Below are positions 1-4,549 of a stretch of DNA of 7,184 bases, in pieces (position 1 is the first letter of the stretch; every line of letters begins with the position of its first letter). The position numbers and the translations under genes are program-made. This DNA is from Spirochaetaceae bacterium (GTDB taxonomy: Bacteria; Spirochaetota; Spirochaetia; JABEVK01), in the NCBI GenBank assembly GCA_023265735.1, contig JAHFSN010000096.1:1-7184 (forward strand), in the 5' to 3' direction. A model generated the notes under the pieces. The model did not search any database. It was not told the DNA's origin and saw nothing but the letters and a program-made list of their open reading frames with translations.

Positions 1-1425
1 GCCCAGGTGCTCACGGCCCTCTACGAAGGTCTTGTGGTCTACGATCCCCTCTCGTTGCGCCCCGAACCCGGAGCCGCCCAATCATGGGCCTTCTCGGACG
101 ACGGCCTGACCCTGACGTTCACGCTTCGAGACGGACTGACGTTCGAGGATGGCACACCGCTGACGGCCGGGGTGTTTCGAGACAGTTGGATTCGGCTCCT
201 GACCCCGACCACCGCCGCCCCATTTGCGTCTTTGCTCGACCCCGTCGTTGGTGCCCAGGCCTGGCGAGAAGGGAAGCTCCATGACGCCAGCAAACTGGGC
301 ATTGAGGCACCATCCAACTCGACCCTCATCCTGAGGCTCAATGAGCCCGCGCCCCATCTGGTGGCGGTCCTTTGCCACTACGCCTTTGTTCCTGTCCACC
401 CCGGCTGGAGGGCGTCCCCAACGGCGTCTCCGCCCCCGGCCAACGGGCCGTTCCGGATGCTGTCGCAGAAGTCCGGCCATTGGGTTCTGGAGCGCAATCC
501 CCAGTATTGGGACGTCTCCCACGTGGCCTTTACGGGCCTTGACCTGCAGTTCAACGACGACGCCGTGACGGTCACCCGTTCCTTCAAAGAAGGGAAGCTC
601 GACTGGGTGGCCGACGGGATCGACGGTGCCGCCCCCCTGGGCGCCCAGTACTTCAGCGCCAACGCCCTCTTCGGCACGAGCTTCTTCTACTTCAAGACCG
701 ACAGGGCTCCCTGGACAGACCCGCGGGTGCGCAAGGCGCTCATCCTCCTTCTCCCCCTCGAAGACCTCCGCAAGTCCTATCTCGAACCAACGTCGGTGCT
801 CATTCCGCAGTTTCAGGGGTACCCGAAGGTGACGGGGATTGAGAAGCCGGACCACGACCAGGCCCTGAAGCTCTTGGCCGAAGCAGGCTTTCCCGGAGGA
901 AAGGGCCTGCCCGTCCTGACGGTGGCCCTCCCCGACAACCCGTCCAACGACCACTTCGTCGACATGTTTCGGCAAGCCTGGAAGGAGATCGGACTCGAGG
1001 TCAATCGCCTCGTCGTCAAGGACAACTACTACGACCAGTTGGCGACCCTCGACCACACCCTGGGGTACTTCAGCTGGATTGGCGACTTCCTCGACCCGGT
1101 GACGTTTCTGGTCCTCTGGAAGGGGGGAAGCAGCCTCAACTCCTTCTCGTACTCCGACCCCGCGTACGACGCCCTGCTCAAGAAGGCGGCGACCCAGAAG
1201 CCCGACGAGAGGCTCAAGACCCTAGCCGAGGCCGAAACATCTCTGCTCCAGGGCGGTTTGCTGATTCCCCTTAGCCACACGCCGGGTTTCAACCTCATCG
1301 ATCGGGACGAGCTGGGGGGCTGGTACGCCAACCCCCTCGACATCCATCCGTTCAAGAACCTGTACCGAAAGGCGGCGAGGCCCGTGAAGAACCTCGCCAG
1401 GTTTGACCTCGTGGGCAATTTGTGA
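1..1425 (+). CDS. Oligopeptide/dipeptide ABC transporter substrate-binding protein, family 5 (5' end missing)
   Basis: This is the extracytoplasmic solute-binding component of a peptide-type ABC importer (SBP family 5, OppA/DppA-like). It would capture oligopeptides outside the membrane and deliver them to a permease. The frame is open from base 1 and 474 residues are visible; the GTG at 7 is internal, because conserved family sequence already runs through it (ALYEGLVVYDP near residue 6). The family signature follows at about 41-65, with RDGLTFEDGTPLTAGVF then DSWIRLL. Later come the NGPFR turn and the ERNPQYWD segment near residues 148-170, both typical of the fold. Family members usually have 500-550 residues, so about 50-60 residues are missing, including the signal peptide or lipobox. 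No permease or ATPase gene follows: the next gene is carD, 12 bp on. The operon, if any, must lie upstream, or the protein is an orphan receptor. The ligand cannot be read from sequence. Confidence 0.93.
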   Translation, partial: AQVLTALYEGLVVYDPLSLRPEPGAAQSWAFSDDGLTLTFTLRDGLTFEDGTPLTAGVFRDSWIRLLTPTTAAPFASLLDPVVGAQAWREGKLHDASKLGIEAPSNSTLILRLNEPAPHLVAVLCHYAFVPVHPGWRASPTASPPPANGPFRMLSQKSGHWVLERNPQYWDVSHVAFTGLDLQFNDDAVTVTRSFKEGKLDWVADGIDGAAPLGAQYFSANALFGTSFFYFKTDRAPWTDPRVRKALILLLPLEDLRKSYLEPTSVLIPQFQGYPKVTGIEKPDHDQALKLLAEAGFPGGKGLPVLTVALPDNPSNDHFVDMFRQAWKEIGLEVNRLVVKDNYYDQLATLDHTLGYFSWIGDFLDPVTFLVLWKGGSSLNSFSYSDPAYDALLKKAATQKPDERLKTLAEAETSLLQGGLLIPLSHTPGFNLIDRDELGGWYANPLDIHPFKNLYRKAARPVKNLARFDLVGNL

Positions 1426-1431
1426 TATTCT
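1403..1431 (+). promoter_or_regulatory. Extended -10 promoter for carD, predicting a leaderless mRNA
   Basis: TTGACC at 1403-1408 matches the -35 consensus at 5 of 6 bases. After a 17-bp spacer comes TATTCT at 1426-1431, which keeps the critical T, A and final T of the -10 element. It is preceded by TGA at 1423-1425, giving the TGn extended -10 motif. That TGA is also the stop codon of the upstream gene. Counting seven bases on from the -10 places the start of transcription at about 1438, the A of the carD ATG. No purine-rich ribosome-binding site lies in the 12 bp before the ATG, which agrees with a leaderless message. Confidence 0.6.
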
Positions 1432-1437
1432 CCGCGC

Positions 1438-2040
1438 ATGCCTGAGGACAAGTCGGTCGAGTTGGCCACGCCCTTTCACGTGAATCAAAAGGTCGTGTAC
1501 CCGTTGCAGGGTGTGGGCCAGATCATGACGATCACCGAACGGGTCTTCAAGGGGAAACCTACCCAATACTATCAGATCTTCCTCCCCGTGACCGATATGA
1601 CGGTGATGATTCCCGTGGCCAAGGCCGTGGAAATCGGAATTCGGAGCATTGTCCCGAAAGAGAAGGCCCAAGAAGCCTTCGATATCATTGCCAGTGATTT
1701 CGAGCCGGTGACCGCCGACTGGAAATTGCGGTATCAGATGAACCTCGACCACCTCAAGAGCGGCGACATCACCGACATCGCCCTGGTGGTCCGCAACCTC
1801 TACCACCGTTCCAAGGTCAAAGAACTCCCCATCCTCGAGCGCAAGCTCTACGACAGTGCCATGAAGCTCCTCATCGACGAAATCGCATTTTCGCTGGATA
1901 TCCCGATTTCCGAGGTCGAGAAGATCGTCCACGAGCGGCTGGAACCGCTGGGCAAGTCGGCGGTGGTCGTCCCCGTGGACCCCGATGTGGAAGAAGAGTT
2001 TGAGCCCGAGGTCGAAGAGGAAGAGGAAGACGACGAGTAG
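1438..2040 (+). CDS. carD: CarD/CdnL-family RNA polymerase-binding transcription regulator
   Basis: CarD-family proteins bind the RNA polymerase beta subunit and the upstream edge of the -10 element, stabilising open complexes; Borrelia LtpA is a spirochaete member. Residues 13-72 form the Tudor-like RNAP-interaction domain shared with the Mfd/TRCF coupling factor (HVNQKVVYPLQGVGQI, then a YYQIFL strand). Residues 90-165 form the helical DNA-binding domain. DWKLRYQMNLDHLKSGD carries Trp95, equivalent to the Trp that wedges into the minor groove in mycobacterial and Thermus CarD, followed by VVRNLYHRSK and ERKLYDSAMKLLIDEIA. At 200 residues it is longer than the roughly 160 of many members. 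The excess is a C-terminal tail (183-200) made almost wholly of Glu and Asp, whose function is unknown. ATG 1438 is chosen because it directly precedes the conserved domain and fits the promoter. The gene's end overlaps the start of nth. Confidence 0.93.
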   Translation: MPEDKSVELATPFHVNQKVVYPLQGVGQIMTITERVFKGKPTQYYQIFLPVTDMTVMIPVAKAVEIGIRSIVPKEKAQEAFDIIASDFEPVTADWKLRYQMNLDHLKSGDITDIALVVRNLYHRSKVKELPILERKLYDSAMKLLIDEIAFSLDIPISEVEKIVHERLEPLGKSAVVVPVDPDVEEEFEPEVEEEEEDDE

Positions 2041-2680
2041 GGATTGGGACCGGATCTTCGCGGTTCTGCGCGGGGAGTATGAAACCCAGCCTTCCCCTTC
2101 CCTGAACCAGCTCACCGACGGCGGTTCTTCTCCCTGGCAGATCTTGGTGGCCACCATCCTTTCCCTGAGAACCAAAGACGCCGTGACCGTGGCGGCCAGC
2201 CGGAAACTCTTTGCCGTGGCGCCCGACCCCCGTTCAACGAGACACCTTACGGCTCCTGAGCTGGAACAGCTCATCTACCCGGCGGGGTTCTACCGCACCA
2301 AGGCCCGGCAGATCGTGGCCATCGCCGAGCTCCTGGAGCCCCGGGACGAAGTTCCGGCCACCCGGGAGCGGCTTCTCGAGCTTCCCGGAGTGGGACGAAA
2401 GACGGCAAACCTCGTCCTGAACCTGGCGTTTGGGGTCGACGCCATCTGTGTCGACACCCACGTTCATCGAATTCCCAACCGCTTGGGGTGGATCTCGACC
2501 GCGACCCCCGAAGAGTCCGAAAAAGCCCTCGAGGCCGTCTGGCCCCAGAGCCATTGGATCGAAGCCAACGCGCTCCTGGTTTCATTTGGGCAGCAGACCT
2601 GCACCCCAGTCCTGCCCCGCTGCTCAGTCTGTCCCTTCGAACAGGAGTGTGAACGAAAGGGGGTCGGCAAGAGCCGCTGA
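1985..2680 (+). CDS. nth: Endonuclease III (DNA glycosylase/AP lyase)
   Basis: This base-excision-repair enzyme removes oxidised pyrimidines and nicks abasic sites by beta-elimination. With ATG 1985 it has 231 residues. The helix-hairpin-helix LPGVGRKTANLVLN is at about 133-146 with the catalytic Lys139, and VDTHVHR carries the catalytic Asp157; the 18-residue gap matches Lys120/Asp138 of the E. coli enzyme. The C-terminal [4Fe-4S] ligands are intact as C-x6-C-x2-C-x5-C (Cys206, 213, 216, 222). LSLRTKD near 60-65 resembles the TKD-type subgroup more than the E. coli LSAQATD. The start is uncertain. Similarity to E. coli Nth begins near residue 19, but no ATG, GTG or TTG occurs there in frame. 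ATG 1985 (weak GTGGA upstream) and TTG 2000 (GGAAG six bases upstream) both lie inside carD. Either gives a basic leader absent from E. coli Nth. Translation is probably coupled to carD. Confidence 0.93.
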   Translation: MWKKSLSPRSKRKRKTTSRDWDRIFAVLRGEYETQPSPSLNQLTDGGSSPWQILVATILSLRTKDAVTVAASRKLFAVAPDPRSTRHLTAPELEQLIYPAGFYRTKARQIVAIAELLEPRDEVPATRERLLELPGVGRKTANLVLNLAFGVDAICVDTHVHRIPNRLGWISTATPEESEKALEAVWPQSHWIEANALLVSFGQQTCTPVLPRCSVCPFEQECERKGVGKSR

Positions 2681-3699
2681 TGAAACTCACCATCAATCAG
2701 ATCGCCGAACTGGCCCAAGTGTCAAAGGGAACGGTGTCGAAGGTTCTCAATGGCCACCGAGGAATCAGTGATTCGACCCGCGAACGTATTCTGAAGCTCG
2801 TCAAGCAGCTTGACTACCACCCCGATGCTTCCGCCAGGGCCCTGGCCTTGCAGAAGACAGGGGTCCTCGGGTTCCTCATCCCCCACGAGGCCGCCACGTC
2901 CCTAACGGGAAACTACTGGACGTCTATGCTTTCGGGAACCAGCCAGAGGGCGGCCCAAGCGGGGTACAATCTCCTGGTCCTCACCCCTCCCCACGAGGGT
3001 GACCTTCAGGGTGCGCTAAACCACATTCTCAAGAGGAGCACCGTGGATGGCCTCATCATCGGGTCGGAGCTTCTTGACCGCGACAGCCTCTCAGAACTCG
3101 TCCTCAGAAAAGTCCCCTTTGTTCTCCTGGGACGGAATCCCGACTTCGACCACTTCTCGGTCGATATCGACAGCGTCCAGGGAACGACCCTGATGATCCG
3201 TCACATGGCCGCCCAGGGCTACCGAAAGATTGGCGCGCTCTTAGGACCGGCCCACTACCCCTATTCCCGGGAACGCCTAGACGCCTATCAAAGGACCCTA
3301 TCCGAGGCGCAGCTTACCTGGACGGCCAGTGCCCACAGTGACTACCGGTCCGACTCCATCAGGCGATCTCTGCTGTCCTTGCTGGAGTCTCATCCCGACA
3401 TGGATGCCCTTTTCCTGGCATCGGGGGGAGATTTTCTGCTGGATACCTTAAGAATTCTCAGGGAGAGGGGTATCGAACTTCCCCGGTTCGGACTGGGCGT
3501 CTTTGACGACTACCCGTTCATGGAGCTCCTCAGCCCGGCCATCACGGCCATTCGCCAGCCCCTGTTCGAGGCTGGCGAGGAAGCTGTGACGCTCTTGCTG
3601 CAGCTCATTCAGAAGACCTTGCCTGCGTCGCGGCTGGTCACCCTCCCGACAACCTTGGTTTCCCGGGAATCGTGCGGAGAAGTCACTCGGGAGAGATGA
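2680..3699 (+). CDS. LacI/GalR-family transcriptional regulator
   Basis: This is a DNA-binding repressor or regulator whose effector is usually a sugar or related small molecule. Residues 4-25 are the LacI helix-turn-helix (TINQIAELAQVSKGTVSKVLNG), followed by the third helix and the YHPDASARALA hinge helix near 46-56, with the minor-groove Leu at 55. Residues 60-330 form the periplasmic-binding-protein-like effector domain: GVLGFLIP, the dimer-interface GTSQRAAQAGYNLLVL, VDGLIIGSE and the PAITAIRQPLFEAGEEAVTLLLQLI block. Its 339 residues are normal family length and nothing looks broken. The ATG at 2680 shares its A with the nth TGA stop; a run of AAAGGGGG lies 16 bases before it, too far for a classic site, so coupled translation is likely. 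No transporter or catabolic gene is adjacent, so ligand and regulon cannot be predicted. The 3' end overlaps the opposing ATPase gene by 17 bp. Confidence 0.94.
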   Translation: MKLTINQIAELAQVSKGTVSKVLNGHRGISDSTRERILKLVKQLDYHPDASARALALQKTGVLGFLIPHEAATSLTGNYWTSMLSGTSQRAAQAGYNLLVLTPPHEGDLQGALNHILKRSTVDGLIIGSELLDRDSLSELVLRKVPFVLLGRNPDFDHFSVDIDSVQGTTLMIRHMAAQGYRKIGALLGPAHYPYSRERLDAYQRTLSEAQLTWTASAHSDYRSDSIRRSLLSLLESHPDMDALFLASGGDFLLDTLRILRERGIELPRFGLGVFDDYPFMELLSPAITAIRQPLFEAGEEAVTLLLQLIQKTLPASRLVTLPTTLVSRESCGEVTRER

Positions 3700-4387
3700 G
3701 CAACGTCTTCGTATCGAGGACGAGATGCATGTCCTTGGGCTTGGCGCCGTGATCCTTGACCAGTTCCAGGTGGACCTTCCCGTCGTCGGGGTGGTGGCGG
3801 AGGTTGATGAGAATATCGATGTTCACGAGGTGCCGTTCCAAAATCACGGGAACGGGCTGGTTGGCGAAGTCTCCCTCCTGATCGAGGGAAATGCTGAACC
3901 AGAGTTCGAGGCCTTCCTCCTTGGCAAAGCTCTTGAAGAGCATGAGATCGGAGAGGTCGGCATGCAGAAAGTCAAACTCGTCGACGATCACGAGCTCGGC
4001 AGGGAAGCCTCCCGAATGAATCCGGGAACGCAGGCTGTCGATGACGTGAGCCGTGTTTGTCGTCTTCTGGTCGAAACTCATGACAGTTCGGCGAGGGGCA
4101 ATTTCGTCGTGGAGATCCATGGCTCCCGCCAGGTCTTTGACCTTCGAGATCTCGGTGAAAATTTCTTCGTAGTAGTCGATGATGTGTACTGTTCGGGAGG
4201 CGAAAGTGACGTGGATGACGTGCTTTCCCTGCAACAGTTTGTCTGTGGCGATGTGCACCAGCGCGGAGGTTTTTCCCACCCCGTGTCGGGCGGCGAGAAC
4301 ACCGACATTCCCTTTGCCCACTCCGCCGTTGGTGGACGCATCCAGGATGCGCAGGGGGCTTTGTTTGACCAACTCTGACCTAACCAT
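3683..4387 (-). CDS. Uncharacterised P-loop ATPase (RecA/KaiC-like), 234 aa
   Basis: I do not recognise a named family. The protein is a probable soluble nucleotide-binding ATPase. A Walker A motif sits at residues 33-40 (A-R-H-G-V-G-K-T, fitting [AG]x4GK[ST]). It is preceded by a second glycine-rich stretch, GGVGKG at 21-26, which lacks the Thr/Ser after Lys. A Walker B strand ends in VIVDE at about 133-137. The motif order and spacing suggest a RecA/KaiC-type core of one domain. There is no signal peptide, membrane segment or DNA-binding motif that I can see. ATG 4387 is chosen because an AGGAG site (4392-4396) lies four bases upstream. The opposite-strand frame over this stretch has no recognisable motif and is treated as a shadow. 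The gene follows EF-G on the same strand after a structured 162-bp gap. The stop codon lies within the end of the opposing LacI-type gene. Confidence 0.75.
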   Translation of the reverse strand: MVRSELVKQSPLRILDASTNGGVGKGNVGVLAARHGVGKTSALVHIATDKLLQGKHVIHVTFASRTVHIIDYYEEIFTEISKVKDLAGAMDLHDEIAPRRTVMSFDQKTTNTAHVIDSLRSRIHSGGFPAELVIVDEFDFLHADLSDLMLFKSFAKEEGLELWFSISLDQEGDFANQPVPVILERHLVNIDILINLRHHPDDGKVHLELVKDHGAKPKDMHLVLDTKTLLISPE

Positions 4388-4391
4388 CGGA

Positions 4392-4396
4392 CTCCT
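4392..4396 (-). promoter_or_regulatory. Shine-Dalgarno site for the P-loop ATPase
   Basis: Read on the minus strand this is AGGAG, four bases before the ATG at 4387 and inside a longer purine run (GGGAGAGGAG). It is the clearest ribosome-binding site in the window and supports the chosen start. A short stem just upstream (4403-4407 with 4416-4420) lies close to it but leaves the site itself unpaired. Confidence 0.7.
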
Positions 4397-4450
4397 CTCC
4401 CTCTCGGAGGAAGACCCGAGGCGCCCCGTTTTGTCCCTGAGGAATCCGGG

Positions 4451-4541
4451 CGGCGCCTGGAACCTTACCTCGCGACATTGAACTGGAAGGGGGCCAGAAG
4501 GCCCCCTTCATCTCTCATTGTCGCGCAGGTTCCGAACGCCG
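4451..4541. repeat. Long nested inverted repeat between EF-G and the ATPase gene
   Basis: Four arms pair in register around one centre. The inner arms 4486-4495 and 4500-4509 form a perfect 10-bp stem (GAAGGGGGCC / GGCCCCCTTC) with a 4-nt loop. Next out, 4471-4480 pairs with 4516-4525 (9 of 10). Then 4459-4465 pairs with 4527-4533 (GGAACCT/AGGTTCC), and 4451-4455 pairs with 4537-4541 (CGGCG/CGCCG). Internal loops separate the layers. The element fills most of the 162-bp gap from 4388 to 4549. It could be a transcription or RNA-processing barrier after EF-G, or a dispersed palindromic element. No second copy lies in the window. No recognisable -10/-35 pair for the ATPase gene is visible in this gap. 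Confidence 0.65.
4486..4509 (-). terminator. Possible terminator-like hairpin after EF-G (no U-tract)
   Basis: This is the perfect 10-bp inner stem of the nested repeat, very GC-rich, with a 4-nt loop, 41 bases past the EF-G stop. Neither strand has a run of T after it, so it fails the usual test for intrinsic termination. It may instead stabilise the 3' end of the EF-G transcript or slow polymerase. Whether the ATPase gene is read through from EF-G is undecided. Confidence 0.35.
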
Positions 4542-4549
4542 TCCAGCCC

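Noticed and set aside
82..1056. A 324-codon open frame on the minus strand opposite the transporter gene
   Set aside because: It has no recognisable domain and lies wholly antisense to a clear family 5 binding protein; long antisense frames are common in GC-rich coding DNA.
1222..2274. A 350-codon minus-strand open frame crossing three genes
   Set aside because: It runs antisense across transporter, carD and nth, all with clear family motifs, and its own translation is low-complexity and matches nothing.
3705..3721. A 7-bp hairpin just past the LacI-type gene as its terminator
   Set aside because: It contains a G-U wobble, has a 3-nt loop and no following T-run, and lies within ATPase codons; it is too weak to call.
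3725..4378. A 217-codon plus-strand frame over the ATPase gene
   Set aside because: The minus-strand frame has Walker A and B motifs and a strong ribosome-binding site; the plus-strand frame has neither.
21..4387. A single coordinated new system made of transporter, CarD, Nth, LacI-type regulator and the ATPase
   Set aside because: The genes are on two strands, have unrelated known roles, and show no shared operator or domain linking them.
4465..4518. A 17-codon minus-strand mini-frame across the palindrome, considered as an attenuator leader peptide
   Set aside because: There is no ribosome-binding site before its ATG, no run of regulatory codons, and no T-tract after the hairpin.
4471..4525. 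An integron attC-like or attachment site reading of the palindrome
   Set aside because: The GTTRRRY/RYYYAAC core ends are absent and there is no integrase or cassette gene nearby.
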